From the NCBI GenBank assembly GCA_002292815.1, contig DBBX01000028.1, forward strand, positions 115,521 to 179,520: a stretch of DNA of 64,000 nucleotides. Reading direction: 5' to 3'. The stretch is from Thiotrichaceae bacterium UBA973. Its GTDB lineage: Bacteria > Pseudomonadota > Gammaproteobacteria > Eutrophobiales > Eutrophobiaceae. Positions 43,729-52,912 of the stretch are shown here, piece after piece; the first letter of the stretch is position 1, and every line of letters begins with the position of its first letter. The notes beneath the pieces are model-generated. The model had not been told where the DNA came from. It searched no databases and saw only the letters and a program-made list of their open reading frames with translations. A program made the position numbers and the translations under genes.

Positions 43729-45465
43729 TTGATTAAAGAAATTAAGTTACCTGATATTGGCGATTTTGACGCTGTCGAGATAATCGAGATACTCGTTTCA
43801 CCTGGCGACACTGTTGAGAAAGAACAGTCATTACTTACATTGGAAAGTGACAAGGCATCAATGGAGATCCCCGCAGAAGAAGCCGGTGTGATTAAAGAAG
43901 TATCTGTCAGTGTTGGTCAAAAAATATCACAAGGCGAAGTACTTTTTAAAATTGATGCTGCTGGAACTGCAACGCCCACTGAAGACAAGCCAAAACAAGA
44001 AAAACCACCAGAACCCAAACCTGAACCAAAAGCAGCGGCTAAGCCTGACGTTGATAAAGGCGATACACATGCCGAGGTGCTTGTACTTGGCGCTGGCCCT
44101 GGCGGTTATACGGCAGCATTTCGCGCATCTGATCTAGGTAAGAAGACTATTCTAATAGAACGCTATTCTTCCTTAGGTGGTGTTTGTTTAAATGTAGGCT
44201 GTATCCCTTCCAAGGCGCTACTGCATGTCGGCAAAGTGATTTCTGAAGTTGAAGAGTTAAAAGAACACGGTATTGATCTGGGTAGTCGAAAACCAGATTC
44301 CAAGCCTGTACGTAACTGGACTGAATCGATCATAAACAAACTTACCTCTGGCTTAGGCGCCATGGCGAAACAACGCAAAGTCGAAGTGATGCAAGGCTAT
44401 GGCAAGTTTATTTCTCCTAATGCGATAGAAATTGAAAATAATGGTGTGACCAAAACGATTACGTTTGATTCTGCAATCATTGCTGCTGGCTCACAAGCAA
44501 CCAAGATACCTACCCTGCCCGATGATCCGCGCATCATGGATTCAACCGATGCCTTGTTGCTAGAAAATATACCTAAACGCATGCTGGTCATTGGTGGCGG
44601 CATAATCGGTTTAGAGATGGCCACTGTCTATGCATCACTAGGTTGCAAGATAACTATTGTTGAGATGCTCGACTCGCTGATTGCCGGTTGCGATAAAGAC
44701 ATCGTCCGTCCATTACAGAGAAGAATCAAAGGCCTTTACGAAAACATTTATTTAAAAACTGCAGTGACATCGGTTATCGCCAATAAGGCTCATCTGGAAG
44801 TTTGCTTTGAGGGTAAAGTTGCACCTGAAAATGATAAGTTCGATGCCATATTAGTGGCAGTCGGCCGTCAACCGAATGGCAAGAAGATAGGCGCAGAAAA
44901 CGCAGGCGTGAACGTCGACGAACGCGGTTTCATTGCAGTCGATGATCAACAACGGACTAATGTAAATAACATCTTTGCCATCGGCGATATTGTTGGCCAA
45001 CCTATGCTCGCGCATAAAGCAACACATGAAGGCAAGATTGCCGCTGAAACTATTGCCGGACATAAGGTCGGCTTTGATAATCGTGTCATTCCGTCCGTTG
45101 CCTATACTGATCCTGAAATCGCCTGGGTCGGTTTGTCTGAAACAGAGGCAAAGGCAAAAGGTATTGACTATGGCAAAGGCGTATTTCCCTGGGCAGCCAG
45201 CGGTCGCTCGTTAGCTCTTGGCAGGGATGAAGGCATGACAAAATTGTTATTCGCTAAAGATTCTAAACGAATTATTGGTGCAGCTATTGTTGGTCCAAAT
45301 GCAGGTGACCTAATTGCTGAATGTGCATTGGCCATTGAGATGGGCAGTGATGCTGAAGATATCGGTTTAACAATACATCCTCACCCCACCCTATCAGAAA
45401 CTGTCGGCATGGCTGCTGAAGTCTTTGAAGGTACAATTACTGATCTTTATATTCCTAAACGTTAA
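43729..45465 (+). CDS. lpdA: Dihydrolipoamide dehydrogenase (PDH E3) with N-terminal lipoyl domain
   Basis: A 578-residue fusion starting with TTG at 43729. Residues 1-80 are a lipoyl domain nearly identical in pattern to that of E2 (LPDIGDFDAVEI and ESDKASMEIP), then a Lys/Pro linker. The FAD/NAD oxidoreductase part begins near 118 (LVLGAGPGGYTAAF), with the redox disulphide in GGVCLNVGCIPSK and the active-site HPHPTLSE near the end. It reoxidises E2 dihydrolipoamide with NAD+. Lipoyl-E3 fusions occur in several proteobacteria such as Neisseria. The gene follows aceF by 24 nt. Confidence 0.96.
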   Translation: MIKEIKLPDIGDFDAVEIIEILVSPGDTVEKEQSLLTLESDKASMEIPAEEAGVIKEVSVSVGQKISQGEVLFKIDAAGTATPTEDKPKQEKPPEPKPEPKAAAKPDVDKGDTHAEVLVLGAGPGGYTAAFRASDLGKKTILIERYSSLGGVCLNVGCIPSKALLHVGKVISEVEELKEHGIDLGSRKPDSKPVRNWTESIINKLTSGLGAMAKQRKVEVMQGYGKFISPNAIEIENNGVTKTITFDSAIIAAGSQATKIPTLPDDPRIMDSTDALLLENIPKRMLVIGGGIIGLEMATVYASLGCKITIVEMLDSLIAGCDKDIVRPLQRRIKGLYENIYLKTAVTSVIANKAHLEVCFEGKVAPENDKFDAILVAVGRQPNGKKIGAENAGVNVDERGFIAVDDQQRTNVNNIFAIGDIVGQPMLAHKATHEGKIAAETIAGHKVGFDNRVIPSVAYTDPEIAWVGLSETEAKAKGIDYGKGVFPWAASGRSLALGRDEGMTKLLFAKDSKRIIGAAIVGPNAGDLIAECALAIEMGSDAEDIGLTIHPHPTLSETVGMAAEVFEGTITDLYIPKR

Positions 45466-45485
45466 TTATTTGTTCACCATTTTAT

Positions 45486-46259
45486 ATGAAGCATCTCAAC
45501 TATACTGAGCTTGGTCAGGGTCGTCCGATAATTATATTACATGGTCTATTTGGTTCAGCACGCAACTGGCAAGGAATTGCCCGTTCATTAGCGGACAGCC
45601 ATCATGTTATAACCCCTGACCTTCGCAACCATGGTCAGTCACCGCATACGCAGAGCATGTCTTATATGGAAATGGCCGATGATGTCATCGCGATCGCTGA
45701 TAAACTCAAACTAAATGACGTCATTATTCTTGGTCACAGCATGGGTGGCAAAGTTGCGATGACGGCTGCATTATCCAATCCCGAACGATTTTCTGCTTTG
45801 GCAGTTATTGATATTGCACCGGTCAGTTATGAGCATGATTTTGATGAATTAATTACAGCAATGCATGCGTTAAAATTGGACTCATTAAAAAATCGTACTC
45901 AGGCTGAAGAAGCCTTAGGTAAAGTCATAGATGATATCGGTGTCATTCAACTGCTTTTGCAAAACCTCGTGCGGTCTGGCGATGGTTTTAAATGGCGTAT
46001 CAATCTGGATGGCATTATGGCCAATCTGACTCTGATTGGACAATTTCCAGATTCCTTAAATAATAACGCATGTCGCTTGCCGTCTCTTTTTCTCGGTGGC
46101 GCTGAATCAGATTATCTGCGCAACATCCACAATACTGCCATTTACAATTATTTCCCCGCAGCAGAAATCACCATGATTAATGGTGCTGGGCACTGGCCGC
46201 ATGCCGAAAAACCCAATGAATTCCTGAAACACATAAAAACCTTTATCAATTTCGTCTAA
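45486..46259 (+). CDS. Alpha/beta-hydrolase, YbfF-like esterase
   Basis: A 257-residue alpha/beta-hydrolase. HGLFGSARNWQ (oxyanion region), DLRNHGQSPH, nucleophile elbow GHSMGGK (Ser near residue 94) and GAGHWPHAEKP with the catalytic histidine near 237 match E. coli YbfF, an acyl-CoA/ester hydrolase. It starts 20 nt after lpdA, so it is probably co-transcribed with the PDH operon. A thioesterase role at acetyl/acyl-CoA level is possible but inferred from position and family. Confidence 0.9.
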   Translation: MKHLNYTELGQGRPIIILHGLFGSARNWQGIARSLADSHHVITPDLRNHGQSPHTQSMSYMEMADDVIAIADKLKLNDVIILGHSMGGKVAMTAALSNPERFSALAVIDIAPVSYEHDFDELITAMHALKLDSLKNRTQAEEALGKVIDDIGVIQLLLQNLVRSGDGFKWRINLDGIMANLTLIGQFPDSLNNNACRLPSLFLGGAESDYLRNIHNTAIYNYFPAAEITMINGAGHWPHAEKPNEFLKHIKTFINFV

Positions 46260-46319
46260 GTATTGATAGTTCTGAGCTAAACGCTAGAATGAGCGCCTTT
46301 CCAACATTGAATAAAGACA

Positions 46320-47534
46320 ATGAGCACTAAAAAAATTAATAAAGTTGTTTTGGCCTATTCTGGCGGCCTCGACACATCCGTGATTCTTACCTGGTTGAAG
46401 GATAACTACGATTGTGAGGTAGTGACCTTTACTGCCGACATTGGACAGGGAGAAGAGCTTGAACCAGCTCGTGCTAAGGCAGAGCAAATGGGCGTAAAGG
46501 AAATCTTCATCGAAGATTTAACAGAAGAATTTGTCCGTGACTATGTCTTCCCCATGTTTAGAGCAAACACCATATATGAGGGCGAGTACTTATTAGGTAC
46601 CTCTATTGCCCGACCACTCATTGCAAAACGCCTGGTTGAAATTGCAAATGAAACTGGTGCCGATGCAATTTCTCATGGCGCAACCGGTAAAGGCAATGAT
46701 CAAGTCCGCTTCGAATTAGGCGCGTATGCATTAAAACCGGATGTGCATGTTATTGCACCATGGCGTGAGTGGGATTTGAATTCGCGAGAGAAATTACTGG
46801 CCTATGCCGAACAGAAAGGCATTCCCATTGAAGCCAAACGAGTAGGCGCTTCACCTTATTCAATGGATGCTAATTTGTTACATATATCTTATGAAGGTGG
46901 AGAACTTGAAGATCCCTGGTGTGAGCCAGAAGAATCAATGTGGAAATGGACCGTCTCCCCTGAAAAAGCACCCGATACAGCAGAATCGATTGAGTTGGAA
47001 TTTAAACAAGGAGATCCTGTTGCATTAAACGGTAAAACATTATCACCCGCGAAACTACTTGCCAGCTTGAATGAACTCGGCGGCAAACATGGTATAGGCC
47101 GTGATGATATTGTGGAAAATCGTTATGTTGGAATGAAATCACGTGGCTGTTATGAAACGCCTGGAGGCACAATTCTACTTAAGGCGCATCGGGCAATGGA
47201 ATCTTTAACACTGGATCGTGAGGTTACTCACCTTAAGGATGAATTAATGCCTCGCTATGCAAAACTAATTTATAACGGTTATTGGTGGAGTCCTGAAAGA
47301 ACAGCATTACAAACCTTGATTGATGAAACACAAAAAACGGTTAACGGTATTGTTCGTTTAAAGCTTTTTAAAGGCGGTGTTTCTGTTACAGGTAGAAAGT
47401 CTGAATCAGATAGCCTGTTTGACGAATCAATTGCGACTTTTGAAGATGATGCCGGCGCATATAATCAGAAAGATGCTGAAGGTTTTATCAAATTAAATGC
47501 CCTCCGTTTGAAGATACAAGCCAGAAAAAAATAA
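46320..47534 (+). CDS. argG: Argininosuccinate synthase
   Basis: A 404-residue enzyme with the ATP-binding P-loop AYSGGLDTS near residues 11-19, and typical segments GATGKGNDQVRFE near 121 and ASPYSMDANLLH near 180. It joins citrulline and aspartate with ATP in arginine synthesis. It starts 60 nt after the esterase and ends at a strong terminator. No other arg gene is in the window. Length and motifs are standard for the type I enzyme. Confidence 0.97.
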   Translation: MSTKKINKVVLAYSGGLDTSVILTWLKDNYDCEVVTFTADIGQGEELEPARAKAEQMGVKEIFIEDLTEEFVRDYVFPMFRANTIYEGEYLLGTSIARPLIAKRLVEIANETGADAISHGATGKGNDQVRFELGAYALKPDVHVIAPWREWDLNSREKLLAYAEQKGIPIEAKRVGASPYSMDANLLHISYEGGELEDPWCEPEESMWKWTVSPEKAPDTAESIELEFKQGDPVALNGKTLSPAKLLASLNELGGKHGIGRDDIVENRYVGMKSRGCYETPGGTILLKAHRAMESLTLDREVTHLKDELMPRYAKLIYNGYWWSPERTALQTLIDETQKTVNGIVRLKLFKGGVSVTGRKSESDSLFDESIATFEDDAGAYNQKDAEGFIKLNALRLKIQARKK

Positions 47535-47535
47535 C

Positions 47536-47562
47536 AAAAGGCGCTGTAAAGCGCCTTTTTTT
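47536..47562 (+). terminator. Rho-independent terminator of argG
   Basis: AAAAGGCGC-TGTAAA-GCGCCTTTT stem followed by a T run directly after the stop codon. Confidence 0.92.
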
Positions 47563-47591
47563 GTTATCCATTTGAGATATTTCTGTTTTTA

Positions 47592-47607
47592 TGTGAATCA
47601 AATCACA
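47592..47607. promoter_or_regulatory. CRP-type site 1: TGTGA-ATCAAA-TCACA
   Basis: Perfect match to the CRP consensus TGTGA-N6-TCACA, 41 bp (about four helical turns) from site 2. It lies upstream of the GGDEF gene and downstream of the argG terminator, so it belongs to the former. Confidence 0.75.
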
Positions 47608-47632
47608 TGTTTATCGAGCTTATCTACAGCTC

Positions 47633-47648
47633 TGTGATCAGTATCACA
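47633..47648. promoter_or_regulatory. CRP-type site 2: TGTGA-TCAGTA-TCACA
   Basis: Second perfect consensus site. A weak promoter TTGTCT (47655-47660), 16-bp spacer and TATACC follows it, so the site would sit just upstream of RNA polymerase, as expected for an activator. CRP, Vfr or Clp-type control is inferred. Confidence 0.75.
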
Positions 47649-47744
47649 ACCCTCTTGTCTTACATCAACTATATTCTATACCCATAAACTAAGGCGACTA
47701 AAGTCACGCTTTTACAATGAGATTTTATATAAAGGAACGACATA

Positions 47745-50198
47745 GTGGAAACCGCAAGCATCATCAATGAGAACATAAACTCACAGAATTCGAGCAATAC
47801 TCTGGAAATTGATCATCTTGAAGAACCCGTCAAGCACTCGCTCAAAAACAATAATCAAGCTTTATATTATCTATACCAACAGGCACCTGTCGGTATTATA
47901 TTAAACATCGTCTCTGCTTTACTAGTGACATGGTTTATTTTACCCACCACACCAGATTACCTTTATATCCCATGGTTAGCTTTTATTGTTCTTACTGCTT
48001 TTACACATACTCTAATAATCAAAGAGTTCGTAAATCAGAAAACGTCGGTTCAAATTAATAATCAATGGGCTGTTTATCAAACATTGATGGTTGCTATATC
48101 TGCATTGACGTTTAGTGTCGGTTATCTATTGTTTTTACCTTTAGCGAGTTTCTTTGTTCAAGTAATCCTATTATTAATATTGGCAATTCTTTCTATAGCT
48201 TATCTGCCATTATTATCTGTTTTTTTACCTTCCTATATAATCTATATTTCTACATTTATTTTTCCAATGATTTTCTGGATATACAGCATACCTCCAGAGG
48301 AGGCTTATCCGACAGCAGCTTTACTAGCTGTTACATACTGCATATTAGTGCTTGCTGCTAATTATTATTCCAAATCTTTACTAAATGCATTTTATCTTGC
48401 CGGTGAAGTCGATGGTCAGGTGAAAAATCTAGAAGACATTATAGAAAAAACAAAGAACCTGAATCTTCACCTTTATAAAGACAATCATGAATATATTAGA
48501 AAAAATGAAGTTGTCTGCCATCAAAAACAACAAGCTGAAATAACATTACAATCAATAGGTGAAGGTGTTATTTCAACTGATCAGTTTGGCCGTGTAGTCT
48601 ACATGAATCCGGTCGCAGAAATATATACTGGCTGGCTCGCTGACGATATTAAAGGGAAACACTTATCGATGGTTTTGAATCTCGTTGATGAATCAAGCCA
48701 TATCAAACTATCTAACCCTATTGAACAATGTATTGAAAGTAATACCACTGTCAATAGCTCTGACAATTCAATCTTAATAAGACGTGATGGGCTAGAGTAC
48801 GCCATTGAATACAGTGCGACACCAATTAAACAGGAGAATAATACGCTCACTGGTTCCGTAATGATTTTTCGCGATGTAACAGAAAAACGTAGTATGGAAA
48901 AGAATCTAAACTGGCAAGCTAAACATGACCCATTGACTGGGTTGATAAATCGACGTGAATTTGACGATAGACTCAATAAAATAATTTCAAGTTCTAATAA
49001 GTCTGATCGAGAGCATGCTGTTTGTTATATCGATCTTGATCGATTTAAATTGGTCAATGACAGTTGCGGCCATCAAGCTGGCGATGAGCTTTTAAAGAAA
49101 ATTTCTGACAGACTAAAAAAGATAGCACGCGACACAGATACAGTCGCAAGACTAGGTGGTGATGAGTTTGCAGTTATCATGTATAGCTGCAACCTTGATA
49201 AAGCAAAATTGATTGCTGAAATTTTTCGTGAAGAGGTATTCAATACCAAGTTTGACTGGCATGGAAAAAGTATTTCTATAACTGCAAGCATAGGCATCGT
49301 GCCGCTTAATGTCTCCACCACATCTTTAACTGATTTGAAAAGAGTTGCAGATTTAATTTGTTGCCGGGCAAAGGATTCAGGTGGAAATAGAATAGAAATA
49401 CTAGAGTCGGGGAAGTCGAATTTTAAGAAGCATACCGGTGACCTCAAAATCCTGGAAGAACTACAAAAAAGTCTTGAAAAAGAAAGTTTCAAAATCTATA
49501 CACAGAAAATAAAACCACTTGATGATCTAAACGATATACTTTTTTATGAAGTCCTGCTGCGCATGAAAAATACTGAAGGTGATATTTTACCAGCAAGTAG
49601 TTTCCTACATGCTGCCGAAACTTACCACATGCTATCTGCCATAGATGACTGGGTATTAAAGGTTGTGATGGAAATGATAGCGTATGGCAACCCTCTCTTT
49701 AATAAGGCGCATATGATCAGTATAAACCTATCACAACAATCTGTTTTAAATGAAAATTTTATTAAATATGCCGTTGATACTTTCAATGATTATGACATTC
49801 CTGCTGGAAACATTTGTTTTGAAATAAATGAGACGCAATTCTATGACAACATGGAACGCTTCAAACGCTTTGTTACACTCATGAAAAGACAAGGCTGCAA
49901 GATTGCCTTAGATAATTTTAACTACAACCCTGTCAGTATTAACCTTGTTAAACAATTAAATATTGATTATATCAAGGTTGATGCAAGGCAATTTAGCAAT
50001 ATCAGTGTTGAGAAAAATCATGATTATAAGTTACTAGAGTCGATAAATGATATTAATCACCTGATTGGTGCACAAACAATTATGAAATGTATTGATAGTG
50101 ATAACATTATTAAACCTTCATTTCAGATTGGAGCAGATTTTATTCAAGGAATTTTTATTGATCCACCGCAAGCATTAAATCACAGCCAGAAAGTCTAA
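47745..50198 (+). CDS. PAS-GGDEF protein with degenerate EAL domain (diguanylate cyclase)
   Basis: An 817-residue membrane protein starting with GTG. About six N-terminal helices (residues 50-210) form a sensor region, followed by a coiled coil, a PAS domain (about 265-385), GGDEF (471-475) and an EAL-like domain from about 590. The cyclase motif is intact, and RDTD five residues before it is the inhibitory I-site. The EAL domain reads EVLLR, INLS, EINE, ALDNF and MKCID where active enzymes have EALLR, N, E-x-x-E, DDFG and AEGVE, so several metal and catalytic residues are altered. Net activity is probably c-di-GMP synthesis, with the EAL part perhaps a binding module. Confidence 0.88.
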   Translation: METASIINENINSQNSSNTLEIDHLEEPVKHSLKNNNQALYYLYQQAPVGIILNIVSALLVTWFILPTTPDYLYIPWLAFIVLTAFTHTLIIKEFVNQKTSVQINNQWAVYQTLMVAISALTFSVGYLLFLPLASFFVQVILLLILAILSIAYLPLLSVFLPSYIIYISTFIFPMIFWIYSIPPEEAYPTAALLAVTYCILVLAANYYSKSLLNAFYLAGEVDGQVKNLEDIIEKTKNLNLHLYKDNHEYIRKNEVVCHQKQQAEITLQSIGEGVISTDQFGRVVYMNPVAEIYTGWLADDIKGKHLSMVLNLVDESSHIKLSNPIEQCIESNTTVNSSDNSILIRRDGLEYAIEYSATPIKQENNTLTGSVMIFRDVTEKRSMEKNLNWQAKHDPLTGLINRREFDDRLNKIISSSNKSDREHAVCYIDLDRFKLVNDSCGHQAGDELLKKISDRLKKIARDTDTVARLGGDEFAVIMYSCNLDKAKLIAEIFREEVFNTKFDWHGKSISITASIGIVPLNVSTTSLTDLKRVADLICCRAKDSGGNRIEILESGKSNFKKHTGDLKILEELQKSLEKESFKIYTQKIKPLDDLNDILFYEVLLRMKNTEGDILPASSFLHAAETYHMLSAIDDWVLKVVMEMIAYGNPLFNKAHMISINLSQQSVLNENFIKYAVDTFNDYDIPAGNICFEINETQFYDNMERFKRFVTLMKRQGCKIALDNFNYNPVSINLVKQLNIDYIKVDARQFSNISVEKNHDYKLLESINDINHLIGAQTIMKCIDSDNIIKPSFQIGADFIQGIFIDPPQALNHSQKV

Positions 50199-50423
50199 CT
50201 TTTCTTTTTTCAGGCATATGAGCAACATCATCTTTAGTTGAAACAAGGTAAAGATAACAACGCTATAGACACTATGGCTGAATCGTACACCCGTACTTAA
50301 GGTTAATGCCAATGAAAACCCAAGGACAATGCAACCGTAGCATTTCCGCTCACCACACTAATATTGTCTGTTATTACCAACTAACAGGTTCAATAGCAAT
50401 TAATAAGCACCGCTATCATTAAA

Positions 50424-51032
50424 CTAGTGTCTGAATCTTTTCGCTATCCAGTAATCAAGACTAGCGTATTTACCTGCACCGATAATTAATAAGGCAAGTA
50501 ACATGATGAAATAGGTAGCAGCAAATTCAATCCCATTATTAAGCACAACTATTGGACCATTTTCCGTCAACCAACTGTAGTTGCTATGTTCCTTTAGTAT
50601 GTCTTTTACATGATCAAGTCTATCTATCGCACCCATTGTTCTTTCAGTTGCAAAGAATCCAGTTCCTTCCGCTATCGCTAACCAGCCATTTTGTATATGC
50701 ACAGTCACAGCAGCAACAATCATAGTCACCATAAGCGGAATTGAAATCCATCTCACACCTAAACCAAATAACAATAAAACTGCACCACCTGCTTCAGTCA
50801 ATGATGCCATCCAAGCCATTAAAGCTGGAAATGGTAAACCAAGACCCCAATCAGGATTGCCAAACCACTCAATAGTGCTATCAATAGAACTGATTTTTTT
50901 TGACCCCGCCGCCCAAAATATTGGCACGAGATATAAGCGTAATAATAATGGCCCGATGAAACCAACCGCTTCCAGTATTTTCTCGAGAAGATCCTGAGCC
51001 CAATTCATTAGATTAATTATTACAGCCATCAC
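50424..51032 (-). CDS. DoxX family membrane protein of the bufferin cluster
   Basis: A 202-residue protein with about four membrane helices (LGLPFPALMAWMASLTEAGG is helix two). DoxX proteins commonly accompany DUF692/DUF2063 genes and are the fourth member (HvfD type) of Haemophilus-like clusters. The first helix starts after a short amphipathic region (MAVIINLMNWAQDLLEKILE). The gene lies 248 nt after the DUF2063 gene on the same strand. The gap is longer than within the rest of the cluster, so it may have its own promoter. Role in oxazolin/bufferin production or export is inferred. Confidence 0.85.
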   Translation of the reverse strand: MMAVIINLMNWAQDLLEKILEAVGFIGPLLLRLYLVPIFWAAGSKKISSIDSTIEWFGNPDWGLGLPFPALMAWMASLTEAGGAVLLLFGLGVRWISIPLMVTMIVAAVTVHIQNGWLAIAEGTGFFATERTMGAIDRLDHVKDILKEHSNYSWLTENGPIVVLNNGIEFAATYFIMLLALLIIGAGKYASLDYWIAKRFRH

Positions 51033-51249
51033 TGCCCCCTATGACGATTGATGTATAAATTATGATTAATTTTTTATTCATCATCTTATTAAGCTATGGT
51101 AGCTCAATGAACTACATCTGTAATTCATTGAGATAGATCACCTAAGCGATAAAATGGTTACCGTTAAGATACCCATATATAAATACTACGTAATCAAACT
51201 GACTACTGTTTCAGTTTATTTAAAATGAATTGTTATCGTTCGTCGCAAG

Positions 51250-51269
51250 CAAACAAACAAACAAACAAA
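51250..51269. repeat. Tetranucleotide microsatellite (CAAA)5
   Basis: Five perfect tandem CAAA units, 11 nt beyond the DUF2063 stop and inside the 248-nt gap before the DoxX gene. Confidence 0.85.
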
Positions 51270-51280
51270 TGATTTATGTT

Positions 51281-52072
51281 CTATTGCTTTGTTCCTAACA
51301 AGATATCCTTTATTAGAAAACCCTGCATAATCTCTTGGCCGCCCTGAATGACAACGTCAGGATCAGGATGTTTTAATTCACATGCAATTTTCGTCAGTAT
51401 TTCACGGCCGGTTTGTTTTTCATTAGCTTGAAGATATTCAATCAACTTTGCTGATACTGGATTAAGCACAATAAATCCAACCTCATCATTCTTTTTTCTA
51501 TAGACAATAATGTAGGTTTTTTCATTGGGTGGGTTATCTGGTATATTTTTTGGGCTTATCTCGTGCACGGGCCATGTGTATGCAAGTGCTATAGAAATTG
51601 GATTCAATACTGGTATGTCTTCAAGTAGATTGCCTTTTTGATCAATATTGCTTAAATCTATATCACGTGTGTCTATGGATAGTGCTATTTCGAGCCATTC
51701 ATAATGGCACAACTCTAAAAGAAAAGGAGGATCCTCTGGGTGTTCGCCACGTTCATGTTCTAGATACTGTAAAAACTCCTGAGGCATCTTCGGAAATAAA
51801 GGAGTGTGTGACTTATGGCGACTAACATAATCACGTAACATCCGATGCCATTGTTCATCCGCTGTTATTTTTCGTAATACCGGAAAACTGTTTCCTATAA
51901 AGCTTTGTATATTGTTATAGACAAGTTCTCGATAAACACCGATACGTCTATCTTCAACACCTTCTGGTGCAGGGTTATTATCCGGATCACGCATATGCTG
52001 CGTAAACACATTCTGAACATTTTTAAAACTTTCAGATTTGTTGTTGTTTGATAACGTTGTCATTAGTTTCAT
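51281..52072 (-). CDS. bufC: DUF2063 partner protein of the MNIO enzyme (BufC/HvfC-type)
   Basis: A 263-residue protein. The N-terminal DUF2063 part contains RRIGVYRELVYNNIQSFIGNSFPVL, and the middle part has LELCHYEWLEIAL; this is the partner that delivers precursor peptide to DUF692 enzymes. The C-terminal part resembles a second folded domain. The start codon lies within the DUF692 gene (41-nt overlap), so the two are translationally coupled. In Haemophilus and Caulobacter the pair modifies cysteines of a secreted copper-binding peptide. Family assignment is firm. Confidence 0.88.
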   Translation of the reverse strand: MKLMTTLSNNNKSESFKNVQNVFTQHMRDPDNNPAPEGVEDRRIGVYRELVYNNIQSFIGNSFPVLRKITADEQWHRMLRDYVSRHKSHTPLFPKMPQEFLQYLEHERGEHPEDPPFLLELCHYEWLEIALSIDTRDIDLSNIDQKGNLLEDIPVLNPISIALAYTWPVHEISPKNIPDNPPNEKTYIIVYRKKNDEVGFIVLNPVSAKLIEYLQANEKQTGREILTKIACELKHPDPDVVIQGGQEIMQGFLIKDILLGTKQ

Positions 52073-52889
52073 GCTTTATTTGGTAATGCCGAATAGTTTC
52101 AACTTCTTTCAGTAATATATCTAATGGTGGGATATTAAAATCTCTTTCCAATAAAGTCGGGAACGCGCCAAAATGTTTATAGGCCACATCAAGTAATTGC
52201 CAGACTGGGTCAATGACATCTGCCCCATGGGTATCAACGCGTAAATCTTCTGCTTCAACGTAATGACCTGCTATATGAGCATAGACAATACGATCACCAG
52301 GTAAGGCCTTAAGGAATTCTTCGGCATCATAAGAATGGTTGATACTATTTACATAGATATTATTAACATCAATATGGAACAAACAATCGGCTTCATCCAA
52401 TACCGCGTTAACAAATTCTATTTCCTCCATCTCCTTACCCATAGCAGCATAATAAGATGCATTCTCCATCGCCATACGTTGCCCAATGATATCCTGTGTA
52501 CGCATTATTCTTTCGGCAACGTAATTGACTGCTTCTTCTGTAAAGGGAATTGGCATCAGGTCGTATAGATGACCTTCATCGGCACAATAACTGAGATGTT
52601 CGCTATAAACGCGGATGTTATGCAAATCAAGAAATTGCTTAACGCGTCTAATAAATGCTTCATCTAGTGGTGCTTGGCCACCGATGTTTAATGATAGTCC
52701 ATGGCAAACTATTGGAATTTGTTCTGAAATTTTTTTGAATTGACGTCCTAACTGACCACCAACATCGATCCAGTTCTCGGGCGCCACTTCCATAAAATCT
52801 ATTTGCGGGGGTATGTCTTCTGCAAGCGAGCCAATAAAGGCTCGCCGCAGACCCAACCCTGCTCCATCTATAGGGTGATTTTCAGACAT
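52032..52889 (-). CDS. bufB: DUF692 multinuclear non-heme iron oxidase (MNIO, BufB/HvfB-type)
   Basis: A 285-residue TIM-barrel enzyme. Iron-ligand segments are visible: CHGLSLNIG near residue 62, SEHLSY near 95, ENASYYA near 142, HIDVNNIYVN near 170, AHIAGH near 205, DTHGAD near 219 and LERDFN near 244. MNIOs use two or three irons to convert cysteine residues of precursor peptides into thiooxazole or oxazolone/thioamide groups. It starts 23 nt after the precursor gene and overlaps the partner gene by 41 nt. The substrate, from position and motif, is the EGxCG protein just upstream. Confidence 0.93.
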   Translation of the reverse strand: MSENHPIDGAGLGLRRAFIGSLAEDIPPQIDFMEVAPENWIDVGGQLGRQFKKISEQIPIVCHGLSLNIGGQAPLDEAFIRRVKQFLDLHNIRVYSEHLSYCADEGHLYDLMPIPFTEEAVNYVAERIMRTQDIIGQRMAMENASYYAAMGKEMEEIEFVNAVLDEADCLFHIDVNNIYVNSINHSYDAEEFLKALPGDRIVYAHIAGHYVEAEDLRVDTHGADVIDPVWQLLDVAYKHFGAFPTLLERDFNIPPLDILLKEVETIRHYQIKHETNDNVIKQQQI

Positions 52890-52912
52890 GTGTACTTGTT
52901 ACAAGATGATAA

